Source: Vibrio zhanjiangensis
GTDB lineage: Bacteria > Pseudomonadota > Gammaproteobacteria > Enterobacterales > Vibrionaceae
Length of the DNA stretch: 64,000 bases
Assembly (NCBI RefSeq): GCF_030161235.1
Contig: NZ_BSPW01000098.1
Coordinates: forward strand, 1 to 64,000
Reading direction: 5' to 3'
This document shows, piece after piece, positions 16,664 through 24,904 of the stretch. A program made the position numbers and the translations under genes. A model generated the notes under the pieces. That model did no database searches and was not told the DNA's origin. It was given only the letters and a program-made list of their open reading frames with translations. Position 1 is the stretch's first letter; each line of letters begins with the position of its first letter.

Positions 16664-18082
16664 ATGAGTCAGGACAAGATTGAAGTAAAAGACGTGACTC
16701 CCAAAACCTTTAACCCCAAAACTCACAAGACCAAGGGGGACAGGTTCAATCCAAGCAACCGTATTTACGTGCGCGAAAGTAAGGGACGATTTCAGCAATT
16801 ACGTCGTTTGGGAGGATGGTTCTTGCTGTTGCTCTTTGCTATGGTTCCTTGGCTCCCTTATGGTGAACGGCAAGCCATATTGTTGGACATTGGCAATCAG
16901 CAATTCAACTTTTTTGGTACCACACTTTACCCTCAAGATCTGACCTTATTAGCGTTATTATTCGTGATCTCGGCTTTTGGACTATTTTTTATCACCACAT
17001 TTTTAGGTCGAGTATGGTGTGGCTACTTATGTCCTCAAACCGTGTGGACTTTTATGTATATATGGTTTGAGGAAAAGCTTGAAGGAAGTGCAAATAAACG
17101 CCGCAAACAAGATGCAGGGAAACTCACCAGTGAGCTCCTGTTACGTAAAATAGCCAAACACATCGCTTGGATGGCAATTGCGCTGGCTACTGGATTCACC
17201 TTTGTCGGCTATTTTGTTCCAATACGAGAACTCGTGATCAATTTTTTCACTTGGGATGAGGCTTTTTGGCCGGTATTTTGGGTGTTATTTTTTGCTGGAT
17301 GTACCTACGGCAATGCCGGATGGATGCGATCGATTATGTGTATTCACATGTGCCCATATGCTCGCTTTCAGTCAGCGATGTTCGATAAAGATACTTTCAT
17401 CGTTGGCTATGATGCCAAACGCGGTGAAGCACGCGGAGCAAGGCCACGCAAAGCGGATCCCAAAACTTTAGGTTTGGGGGATTGCGTCGATTGTAATTTG
17501 TGTGTTCAAGTCTGCCCTACGGGCATAGACATACGTGATGGATTACAGTACGAATGCATTAACTGCGGAGCCTGTATTGATGCCTGTGATAACACCATGG
17601 ATAAAATGGGTTATGACAAAGGGTTGATCAGCTACACCACTGAGCACCGATTGTCAGGCAAGCACACCAAGATAATGCGCCCTAAATTGCTTGGTTATGG
17701 TGCCATTTTCTTGGTGATGATAGGTTTGTTTTTCGCCCAAATTGCAGCCGTCGACCCAGCAGGTCTGAGCGTTCTTCGAGATCGAAACCAATTGTTCAGA
17801 GTCAATGGGCTTGGTGAAATAGAAAATACCTACACCCTAAAGATCATCAATAAAACTCAGCAGGAACAAGAATACAAGCTAGATGTTATTGGCTTAAGTG
17901 ATGCCTCTTGGTATGGCAAACAAACTGTGAATGTTCTACCCGGAGAAGTGCTCAGCCTACCGATGAGCTTAGGGGTACAACCTGACAGTCTAACTTCACC
18001 TGTTGCCATGATAGAGTTCACTCTCTCAGACAATGATAACTTTACTACTTCGGTAGAAAGTAGGTTTATCAAAAAGCTTTAG
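16664..18082 (+). CDS. ccoG: cbb3 oxidase assembly protein CcoG (FixG/RdxA)
   Basis: CcoG is an inner-membrane iron-sulfur protein that reduces copper during assembly of cbb3 cytochrome oxidase. The 472-residue protein has several membrane segments, a CGYLCPQTVW motif near residue 120, and two 4Fe-4S ferredoxin clusters (CVDCNLCVQVCP around 275 and CINCGACIDACD around 300), then a periplasmic Ig-like C-terminal domain. The cco structural genes are not in the window, so it is a detached accessory gene. The start follows AGAAGGAAG. Confidence 0.94.
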   Translation: MSQDKIEVKDVTPKTFNPKTHKTKGDRFNPSNRIYVRESKGRFQQLRRLGGWFLLLLFAMVPWLPYGERQAILLDIGNQQFNFFGTTLYPQDLTLLALLFVISAFGLFFITTFLGRVWCGYLCPQTVWTFMYIWFEEKLEGSANKRRKQDAGKLTSELLLRKIAKHIAWMAIALATGFTFVGYFVPIRELVINFFTWDEAFWPVFWVLFFAGCTYGNAGWMRSIMCIHMCPYARFQSAMFDKDTFIVGYDAKRGEARGARPRKADPKTLGLGDCVDCNLCVQVCPTGIDIRDGLQYECINCGACIDACDNTMDKMGYDKGLISYTTEHRLSGKHTKIMRPKLLGYGAIFLVMIGLFFAQIAAVDPAGLSVLRDRNQLFRVNGLGEIENTYTLKIINKTQQEQEYKLDVIGLSDASWYGKQTVNVLPGEVLSLPMSLGVQPDSLTSPVAMIEFTLSDNDNFTTSVESRFIKKL

Positions 18083-18090
18083 CTAACTTG

Positions 18091-18120
18091 TAGTTAGGGG
18101 CAAGGTGAATCCTAACCTTT
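18091..18120. terminator. probable terminator after ccoG
   Basis: GTTAGG (18094-18099) can pair with CCTAAC (18111-18116), followed by CTTTTC. The stem is short with a 12-base loop, so this is only moderate. It lies between two convergent genes. Confidence 0.4.
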
Positions 18121-18123
18121 TCT

Positions 18124-18663
18124 CTAACTACTTGATGAAACCTCAGCATCACCAACACAAAAAGCAACGCTTTGGCCATGATTATCAAACATCACACCTT
18201 GTGGGTTAATTCGATCTATCATATCTTGATACGTGATCTCCGATGCTGGAGAGTCTGGCCTATCTCGAAGCCTCTGAATAAAGTTAGTCCCGGCCCAGTT
18301 TTCATGAAAATACAGTCGCTCTGAACGCTTCCAACAACTCGCGCCTCTGGCTCGATATGCGCTAAACCATACGCTTTGGTTATTACCACTAGTGTAATCA
18401 GCTCGGGACGAAATATTCCATTCTGTATAAATTGCACGCTGTTGTAGCGTCGCGCTCCAGCCTTGTTCGGATTGCAAATCATAACCGACCAACAGAGATT
18501 CAAAATGGACATTTTTATCAAACCAAGCCCGAACTTTATTATCATTTTCATTGAGCCTATCAATACAAAGTCCTTCTGGATTTGCATCGCACCAAGCAGC
18601 GTAAGCAATCAGCGATTGACTCCAAACGATCACAGAACAAATAAGACTGAGTTTGTTGTTCAT
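18124..18663 (-). CDS. exported protein of unknown function
   Basis: A 179-residue protein with a signal peptide (about 1-22, ending AYA) and four later cysteines that could form disulfides (in AWCDANPEGLC, GASCW and AFCVGD). Trp, Asn and Ser are frequent. I do not recognise a family. It stands alone on the minus strand between ccoG and srkA, convergent with ccoG. The neighbouring dsbA product could oxidise it, but that link is only positional. Confidence 0.75.
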   Translation of the reverse strand: MNNKLSLICSVIVWSQSLIAYAAWCDANPEGLCIDRLNENDNKVRAWFDKNVHFESLLVGYDLQSEQGWSATLQQRAIYTEWNISSRADYTSGNNQSVWFSAYRARGASCWKRSERLYFHENWAGTNFIQRLRDRPDSPASEITYQDMIDRINPQGVMFDNHGQSVAFCVGDAEVSSSS

Positions 18664-19106
18664 TTTTCACTATCCCAATGAGGCCCCGATACATCCCTAG
18701 CTATTTGGCTATTGCCAAACAATCCAGTGAATGGCATCAAAGCAATGTTTACCCTTCCATGTCATCAGCAACATATACCAATATCTATGAGAGAGGGAGT
18801 ATCGCGCCTGCAGTACTGTGATTCAACGTACTCCGTTAAGTCGGTGGCTGTTTTTTAATCTGTGGCACATGTTTATGCGTCCACAAGTGACAGTTCAAAT
18901 AAAATAGTCTTTATGATCTGACCAGTATTGTCACACCGATGCGATGGGTGGAATCAAATCTCAAATGAGTGAAACAGCGCTAGTAATAAATAAGTGATCA
19001 CTGATATTCTACGCTTACACCTAATTTATGGGCTGGTGATGTTAATACCGTTGCCCTATAGCCAATCTATTTACCATAACTTCTTAACCATGGACCCATT
19101 ACATCT
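18664..19106. other. 443-base gap before srkA
   Basis: No convincing gene, RNA or strong hairpin was seen. It should contain the promoters of the exported-protein gene (leftward) and of srkA-dsbA (rightward). A T-run at 18853-18858 has no good stem before it. I looked for a CpxR tandem GTAAA box, known for srkA-dsbA in enterics, and found none by eye. Confidence 0.5.
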
Positions 19107-20093
19107 ATGACACAGCGAGCTTTTAACTTTGACGCTTTAACTCCCGATTTTATGTGGTATGCCATAGAAAGTATTGGAATCCGAGCTGAATCTGGCTTCT
19201 TACCACTCAATAGCTATGAAAACCGTGTCTATCAGTTCACCGATGAGCAAGGACAACGCTATGTGGTTAAATTTTACCGGCCAGAACGTTGGAGCTTACA
19301 GCAGATTCAAGAGGAGCACGACTTCACACTGGAGTTGGTGGAATCAGAAATTCCTGTAGCTCCCCCTATTGAGATTCAAGGCAATACACTCCATCAATAC
19401 CAAGGTTATCTTTTTGCACTGTTTGCAAGTGTAGGCGGGAGACAATTTGAAGTGGATAACCTTGAGCAGCTTGAGGGGGTGGGGCGATTTTTAGGACGAA
19501 TACACAAAGTAGGCTCTAGAATACCCTTTCAGCACCGACCAACAATTAACCTCGATGAATACTTATACCAACCGCGTCAAGTACTTGAGCAGTCTCAATT
19601 TATTCCTCTTCATTTGGAAAATGCATTTTTTAGTGACTTAGACTTGCTGATAAAGTCTCTTGAGCAACATTGGTATCAACCGGATACCATGATACGTCTC
19701 CATGGTGATTGCCATCCAGGAAATATTCTCTGGCGTGATGGCCCAATGTTTGTTGATCTCGACGATTCACGAAATGGTCCTGCTATACAAGATTTATGGA
19801 TGATGCTAAGTGGTGAACGCCAAGAAAAACTGACACAATTAGATATCATCTTGGAAGCGTATCAAGAATTTAATGATTTCGACGTTAACGAATTGAAACT
19901 AATTGAACCTTTACGTGGTCTACGCATGGTGCATTATATGGCTTGGCTAGCAAAGCGATGGCATGATCCAGCCTTTCCAATCGCCTTTCCTTGGTTCAAT
20001 GATGCAAAATACTGGGAAAGCCAAGTTCTGGCTTTCAAAGAGCAAATATCGGCGCTCAGTGAACCACCTCTCTCACTGATGCCACAGTGGTAA
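19107..20093 (+). CDS. srkA: stress response kinase A (YihE/RdoA)
   Basis: SrkA is a cytoplasmic Ser/Thr kinase of the APH-like fold that protects stressed cells. The 328 residues equal the E. coli length. The catalytic segment RLHGDCHPGNILW (around 199-211) carries the HGD..N motif, and the metal-binding MFVDLDDSRNGP follows. No clear ribosome-binding site precedes the ATG. It lies 30 bases upstream of dsbA, the same pairing as in enterics, where the two are cotranscribed. Confidence 0.94.
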   Translation: MTQRAFNFDALTPDFMWYAIESIGIRAESGFLPLNSYENRVYQFTDEQGQRYVVKFYRPERWSLQQIQEEHDFTLELVESEIPVAPPIEIQGNTLHQYQGYLFALFASVGGRQFEVDNLEQLEGVGRFLGRIHKVGSRIPFQHRPTINLDEYLYQPRQVLEQSQFIPLHLENAFFSDLDLLIKSLEQHWYQPDTMIRLHGDCHPGNILWRDGPMFVDLDDSRNGPAIQDLWMMLSGERQEKLTQLDIILEAYQEFNDFDVNELKLIEPLRGLRMVHYMAWLAKRWHDPAFPIAFPWFNDAKYWESQVLAFKEQISALSEPPLSLMPQW

Positions 20094-20123
20094 GAAGCCA
20101 AAATCATCAACACGGAGTCAACA

Positions 20124-20726
20124 ATGAAAAAGCTGTTTGCACTTGTCGCAACTTTTATGCTGAGCCTTTCGGCCCATGCAGCCCAATTTAAAGAAGGGGA
20201 CCACTACAAAGTTCTAGACGCTGAAGCATCTAAAAAACCAACTGTCACAGAGTTCTTTTCTTTTTTCTGCCCACATTGCAACACCTTCGAGCCCATTATG
20301 CAGCAACTAAAAGCTCAACTACCCGAAGATGCCAAATTTCAAAAAGTCCATGTGTCTTTTATGGGGGGAAACATGGGGGGACCTATGAGCAAAGCGTATG
20401 CCACTATGGTGGTACTAAAAGCTGAAAACAAAATGGTTCCAGTCATGTTCAATCGTATTCACAAAATGCGAAAACCACCCCAAAACGAGCAAGAGTTGAG
20501 GCAAATTTTTCTCGATGAAGGCATCGACGCCAAAAAATTTGATGCTGCCTTCAACGGTTTTGCTGTCGACTCTATGGCACGCCGTTTTGATAAACAATTT
20601 GAACAAAGTGGCCTAACAGGAGTACCAGCAGTCATCGTCAACAATAAATATCTTGTTGAAGCTCAAGGTCTAAAAACCGTAGATGAGTATTTCGAACTGG
20701 TAAACTTCCTCCTCACTAAAAAGTAA
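20124..20726 (+). CDS. dsbA: thiol:disulfide interchange protein DsbA
   Basis: DsbA introduces disulfides into proteins exported to the periplasm. The 200-residue precursor has a signal peptide (1-19, ending AHA), the active site CPHC at 49-52 in a thioredoxin fold, an inserted helical domain and the cis-proline loop TGVPA around residue 169. It follows srkA and ends before a long hairpin. Confidence 0.97.
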   Translation: MKKLFALVATFMLSLSAHAAQFKEGDHYKVLDAEASKKPTVTEFFSFFCPHCNTFEPIMQQLKAQLPEDAKFQKVHVSFMGGNMGGPMSKAYATMVVLKAENKMVPVMFNRIHKMRKPPQNEQELRQIFLDEGIDAKKFDAAFNGFAVDSMARRFDKQFEQSGLTGVPAVIVNNKYLVEAQGLKTVDEYFELVNFLLTKK

Positions 20727-20732
20727 ATCACC

Positions 20733-20768
20733 AATAAAACAGCAAAAGAAGAAACCTCTTCTTTTGCT
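20733..20768. terminator. terminator between dsbA and yihG
   Basis: A perfect 12-bp stem (AGCAAAAGAAGA at 20741-20752 with TCTTCTTTTGCT at 20757-20768) with a 4-base loop. The T-rich tail GTTTTATT follows on the minus strand, so it is a better terminator for yihG than for dsbA. Confidence 0.7.
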
Positions 20769-20782
20769 GGCACCCAGAGAGT

Positions 20783-21667
20783 CTATTTACTCTGATGTAT
20801 CTGTTCTAGCTGTTTATCTTTCTCTTTCCAAACCCCACTGAGCCACTGTTGGAACTGGCGCTTATAAGGTTTATCATTAAAATAGTCACCCTTTACTGTA
20901 GCATCTACCGGTAAAAGCTGGCTTCGCACAACCACTTTAGTCATGCGTCCCATTAGTAGATCACGAAATGGACTATGAGTATTGTTAGGATAAGCGATAG
21001 TCACATCAATAATATGATTGAATTGATCGCCCATAGCAGCCAAAGTGTAGGCCATACCACCACTTTTCGGCTGTAACAAATATTGGTAGTTCGCAGGATT
21101 TTTTTTCTGTTTCTGCGCAGTAAAACGCGTTCCTTCAACATAGTTAACCACGGTTGTTGGCGTATGTTTGAATCTGGCACAAGAACGCCGAGTTGTCTCA
21201 AGATCTTGTCCGCGTTTTTCAGGGTATTTTAGCAAATATTCCCTTGAGTAACGCCGCATAAAAGGCATATCCAAAGCCCAACAAGCCATACCAATAAATG
21301 GCACATACAGTAATTGCTGTTTGAGAAAAAACTTCGGCATGGGGATGCTATCTTTAAACACGCAGCACAGCACAACAATATCAGTCCAGCTCAAGTGATT
21401 ACTGATTAACAGATACCAGCCATCTTTGCGCAGATCACCCTCAACCTCGACATCCCAATCGATACGATTGGATAGATTTAAAATGCAAGCATTAATGGTT
21501 GCCCACAACCACATCATCCGATTGGCTGCCACTGTCGCTTTTGCTTTGAGCTTCCCCGTTGGCAACATCACTTTAATCACAGCAATCGTGCATATCACAA
21601 TAGAGCTAAACGCACAGTTCACTATGACCAAAAAAGTATTTAAGACAAGAAATAGATATGCAAACAT
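20783..21667 (-). CDS. yihG: acyltransferase YihG (PlsC-like)
   Basis: A 294-residue inner-membrane acyltransferase of the lysophosphatidic acid acyltransferase family. The N-terminal hydrophobic segment (about 1-35) is followed by the catalytic NHLSWTD (HX4D) motif near residue 90 and the acyl-acceptor motif YVEGTRF around 176. E. coli YihG acts on lysophospholipids; the exact substrate here is inferred. Single-gene unit convergent with dsbA. Confidence 0.9.
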   Translation of the reverse strand: MFAYLFLVLNTFLVIVNCAFSSIVICTIAVIKVMLPTGKLKAKATVAANRMMWLWATINACILNLSNRIDWDVEVEGDLRKDGWYLLISNHLSWTDIVVLCCVFKDSIPMPKFFLKQQLLYVPFIGMACWALDMPFMRRYSREYLLKYPEKRGQDLETTRRSCARFKHTPTTVVNYVEGTRFTAQKQKKNPANYQYLLQPKSGGMAYTLAAMGDQFNHIIDVTIAYPNNTHSPFRDLLMGRMTKVVVRSQLLPVDATVKGDYFNDKPYKRQFQQWLSGVWKEKDKQLEQIHQSK

Positions 21668-21878
21668 AATGCTAAATAATAATGAGATCTCGAATAGAAT
21701 TTATAGTGCTGGATCTGTCGAAAATGAAAACAGCGTGTAATTATACAAGTCCAAAGCCATATTGAAATCGATATGACAAAGTTTTGTACTCTCTCTGACT
21801 CAGGTCAGACAAGTTCTGCGAGAATGCCTCCAACAATTTAACCAATATCAAAAACACAAATGACAAGGAAATCACTTG

Positions 21879-22862
21879 ATGAAAACAAAACTCTCGTTGC
21901 TAGCTGTAGCGCTTTTTGCATCGTCTGCACATGCTCAACTAGCTGAACACGCCGGATTTAGTGGAGAGTTTGCACTCAGCGCTGGCTTTGCCTCAACCAC
22001 CTCTAACCTCAACACTGATGGTGATAAAGTCATTAGCAATGTCAACCAAGAAGCTTCTGACGATAGCGGTAGCATAGTGTACCCACTCGGTCATCTCGCC
22101 TATACATTTGGGGCGCAATCAGACAAACAATTTTATCTTGGTACTTCTAGAGAAGATATTGCTGTCGGCAATTTAGTGCTTGAACTGGGTTATAAGCAAC
22201 AACTCGAATCTGGAACAGTGATAGATGCGTCGTTTCTCCCTACGATTATGTCGGGTGAAACATGGGCAGACCCATTCCTAACCAATCAAGAACGAGAAAC
22301 AACCGATGAAAAAGGCAATGCCTTTCGCCTTAAATTTGACAAAATTATGGGATCTCGTTTTAGCTTAGATACGGTCTACGCCAACCGAGAAATTGAAAAC
22401 GAACAGTCAGGCACTAACGCCAGCCTCACAACCGAACAACAGAATGCTCTAAAACGCGATGCAAAATCTATCTATGTTAAGGGATCTTATCGTCAACCTA
22501 TCAGCAGAGTGTCTTTTCTACAACCTTCGATTATCTACATCAACACAGATGCAGATGGCGAGGCAAACTCTCTAAAATCTGTTGGTGGGGAACTCACTTA
22601 CTTTAGAATACTCGACCACCATCAGTTAGCGCTAACCGCAGGCTATACAAGCAACTCCTACGACGGTACCAATCCAATCTATGGCAAAGTCCGCGACGAA
22701 GATGAGTTAAGCTTTTTTGCTGCCTACGAATATAAGAACTTTATGGGATGGCAAAACTGGTCGCTTGTCTCTCTCGCGGGTTTCAGTGAATCTGACTCCA
22801 ATATCGACTTCTACGATACCAAACAGTACCTGTTCACTCTTGGTATGAACTACAAGTTTTAA
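21879..22862 (+). CDS. DUF2860 family outer-membrane-like protein
   Basis: A 327-residue exported protein with a signal peptide (1-19, ending AHA), then alternating polar/hydrophobic strands rich in Tyr and Gly and a C-terminal aromatic ending (MNYKF), which suggest an outer-membrane beta-barrel. It resembles the Vibrio/Photobacterium DUF2860 family; function unknown. A TTG three bases upstream (21876) could also start it, but the ATG gives a standard signal peptide. Confidence 0.78.
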   Translation: MKTKLSLLAVALFASSAHAQLAEHAGFSGEFALSAGFASTTSNLNTDGDKVISNVNQEASDDSGSIVYPLGHLAYTFGAQSDKQFYLGTSREDIAVGNLVLELGYKQQLESGTVIDASFLPTIMSGETWADPFLTNQERETTDEKGNAFRLKFDKIMGSRFSLDTVYANREIENEQSGTNASLTTEQQNALKRDAKSIYVKGSYRQPISRVSFLQPSIIYINTDADGEANSLKSVGGELTYFRILDHHQLALTAGYTSNSYDGTNPIYGKVRDEDELSFFAAYEYKNFMGWQNWSLVSLAGFSESDSNIDFYDTKQYLFTLGMNYKF

Positions 22863-22866
22863 ACCA

Positions 22867-22892
22867 AATGGCCCACAATCATGTGGGCCATT
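22867..22892. terminator. bidirectional terminator between the DUF2860 gene and comM
   Basis: AATGGCCCACA (22867-22877) pairs with TGTGGGCCATT (22882-22892) across a 4-base loop. The stem includes the comM stop codon. Confidence 0.65.
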
Positions 22893-24414
22893 ATACTGCC
22901 TGGGCCGTGAGTTGTTTCAGCAAACGATCCATAGCCCGGTAGCCTAACGCTTCTGCAATATGAGGCCGTAAAATCCGTTCTTGCCCATCAAGGTCTGCAA
23001 TGGTTCGCGCGACTTTTATAATTCGATGGTAAGCGCGTATCGATAAACCAAGCTGATGGAGCGCCGTCTCCAAAAACTGAGCATCTTGTTTTTCCAGTCG
23101 ACAATATGTCTCCATTTCTCGGCTGCCCAGCAAAGCATTGACCTTGCCAGCTCTTGCTAACATATACCCCCTCGCCTTTTCCACCCTTGCTTTCACTACT
23201 TGAGTAGGTTCTCCACGCTCCCCCCCTTCCGATAAGGTTCCTTTAGGCAATGAGGGGATCTCTATCGACATATCAAAGCGGTCTAACAAAGGGCCAGACA
23301 ATCGGCTAAGGTAGCGCAAAATAACTTGTGGGTTGGCTCGTGAATGATTACCTTCATAATAACCCGTTGGGCTGGGATTTAAAGCGCCAACTAACTGAAA
23401 GCGAGCTGGGAAACGGGTTTTTCCTTGAGCTCTTGAAATAATAATTTCACCCGACTCCAACGGCTCACGCAACGAATCCAATACTTTCCTTTCAAATTCA
23501 GGCATTTCATCTAAAAACAATAACCCATTGTGCGCTAAAGAAATCTCTCCGGGCCTTGGGAGCGTCCCTCCACCAACCAGAGCAGCCATGGAACTTGAAT
23601 GATGCGGTGAACGAAATGGGCGTTTTTTCCAATTAAGCGCGTGAATATCCTGCTGAGTTAATGAAGCAACCGATGCGGTTTCCATTGCCTCTTCCTCTGT
23701 CATCTCTGGTAACAAATCGCACAAACGCGAAGCAAGCATTGTTTTTCCTGTACCCGGAGGGCCAAGAAAAAGCAGATTATGATTACCCGCCGCGGCAATC
23801 TCAAGCGCCCGCTTTCCTTGCTGCTGACCTATGATATCTTGTAGATCACGTTCGTTTTCAACAACCTGATTTGGAATAACACTTTGATACAGCCTCAGCT
23901 TTTCCTGACCACAAATGTCACCACATACCTCAAGCAAGCTTTCAGCAGACTGGTGAACATCACGCCCAACTAATGCCGCTTGATCACCGTTAAAATGAGG
24001 AACGACCAAACGTCTATGGGCCTTATTGGCAGCCAAAGCCGCGGGCAAAACCCCTTTTACTTTGCGCAGCTTCCCCGACAAGGCCAACTCACCAACAAAC
24101 TCTCTATGTAACAAACCATCCACTGGTATTTGTTCTGAAGCGGCCAAAATGCCAAGGGCAATGGGCAAATCAAAACGCCCTCCTTCTTTGGGCAAATCGG
24201 CGGGTGCTAAATTCACCGTGATGCGCTTGGCAGGAAATTCAAATCGCGAGTTTATAATTGCACTTCTCACCCGATCTCGAGATTCCTTTACTGTTGTTTC
24301 CGGTAACCCAACTAAAGTAAAGCCCGGCATGCCATTACTAATGTGCACTTCAACTGTGACTAACGGAGCTTCTACACCAACCGATGCTCGACTATAAATA
24401 ATCGCAAGTCCCAT
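22891..24414 (-). CDS. comM: YifB/ComM Mg-chelatase-like AAA+ helicase
   Basis: ComM is a hexameric helicase that drives branch migration during natural transformation. The protein has an N-terminal Lon-like domain (PGFTLVGLPETTVKESRDRV), a central AAA+ core with Walker A GPPGTGKT and Walker B LLFLDEMPEF, and a C-terminal Mg-chelatase region. The start at 24414 (MGLAIIYSRA) gives the usual 507 residues; an upstream ATG at 24441 would add nine residues without support. With dprA this makes two transformation genes in the window. Confidence 0.94.
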   Translation of the reverse strand: MGLAIIYSRASVGVEAPLVTVEVHISNGMPGFTLVGLPETTVKESRDRVRSAIINSRFEFPAKRITVNLAPADLPKEGGRFDLPIALGILAASEQIPVDGLLHREFVGELALSGKLRKVKGVLPAALAANKAHRRLVVPHFNGDQAALVGRDVHQSAESLLEVCGDICGQEKLRLYQSVIPNQVVENERDLQDIIGQQQGKRALEIAAAGNHNLLFLGPPGTGKTMLASRLCDLLPEMTEEEAMETASVASLTQQDIHALNWKKRPFRSPHHSSSMAALVGGGTLPRPGEISLAHNGLLFLDEMPEFERKVLDSLREPLESGEIIISRAQGKTRFPARFQLVGALNPSPTGYYEGNHSRANPQVILRYLSRLSGPLLDRFDMSIEIPSLPKGTLSEGGERGEPTQVVKARVEKARGYMLARAGKVNALLGSREMETYCRLEKQDAQFLETALHQLGLSIRAYHRIIKVARTIADLDGQERILRPHIAEALGYRAMDRLLKQLTAQAV

Positions 24415-24540
24415 TCCTTGTTTCACTCCTACATCACTCATTTATCTTTTTGATAACTCGTTTAGTTTTTTACAAACTTGTTATATAGCGCGCTCCAACA
24501 ATGAAAGAATGTGAAAAAAGAATGAGATTTTGCTTGTCAT

Positions 24541-24560
24541 GTAACAGAATTCTGTGTTAC
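24541..24560. promoter_or_regulatory. nested palindrome upstream of the ilv leader
   Basis: GTAACA (24541-24546) and TGTTAC (24555-24560) are inverted arms around a perfect inner palindrome CAGAATTCTG (24545-24554). It lies about 60-80 bases before ilvL in the probable promoter zone and may be an operator; the factor is unknown. Confidence 0.35.
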
Positions 24561-24618
24561 CACTAAAAGGAGAAGACATTTAGTATCAAATTGCGTAAAT
24601 AACGCATTGCAAATAAAT

Positions 24619-24708
24619 ATGAATATGAACGCTCACATTAACGCACTGATTAACCTGATTATCGTGGTCATTATTGATTCCGCGCGGGGGCTGGTGGGCG
24701 AAAAATAA
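24619..24708 (+). CDS. ilvL: ilv operon leader peptide
   Basis: A 29-codon frame, starting ATG-AAT-ATG, holds eight Ile, three Val and three Leu codons, with a run LINLIIVVII in the middle. It sits directly before a terminator hairpin and upstream of ilvG, as ilvL does in E. coli. Ribosome stalling when charged Ile, Val or Leu tRNA is short should favour the antiterminator. It was found by reading the gap, being too short for routine ORF calling. Confidence 0.9.
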   Translation: MNMNAHINALINLIIVVIIDSARGLVGEK

Positions 24709-24757
24709 ACACCAAATTTGAAAAAACCCCCGCACTGAAAAGTCCGGGGGTTTTTTT
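24684..24757 (+). terminator. ilv attenuator (antiterminator and terminator)
   Basis: The terminator pairs AAAAAACCCCCG (24721-24732) with CGGGGGTTTTTT (24745-24756) and is followed by one more T. A competing segment GCGGGGG (24684-24690), inside the leader peptide codons, is complementary to CCCCCGC (24727-24733) and would form the antiterminator. This gives the classical attenuation switch. Confidence 0.88.
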
Positions 24758-24904
24758 CAACTTAAATGCTGTTATCAGCAAAATAATTATCACAATTTAA
24801 GTCAGTCAAAAATATTAGCTCGACCAATAACGGGCAGGAATAATGGGAGCGCACATGAAGTGCAACACAACAAAAAATAACATAAAACACTATGGGGGCA
24901 CTCA

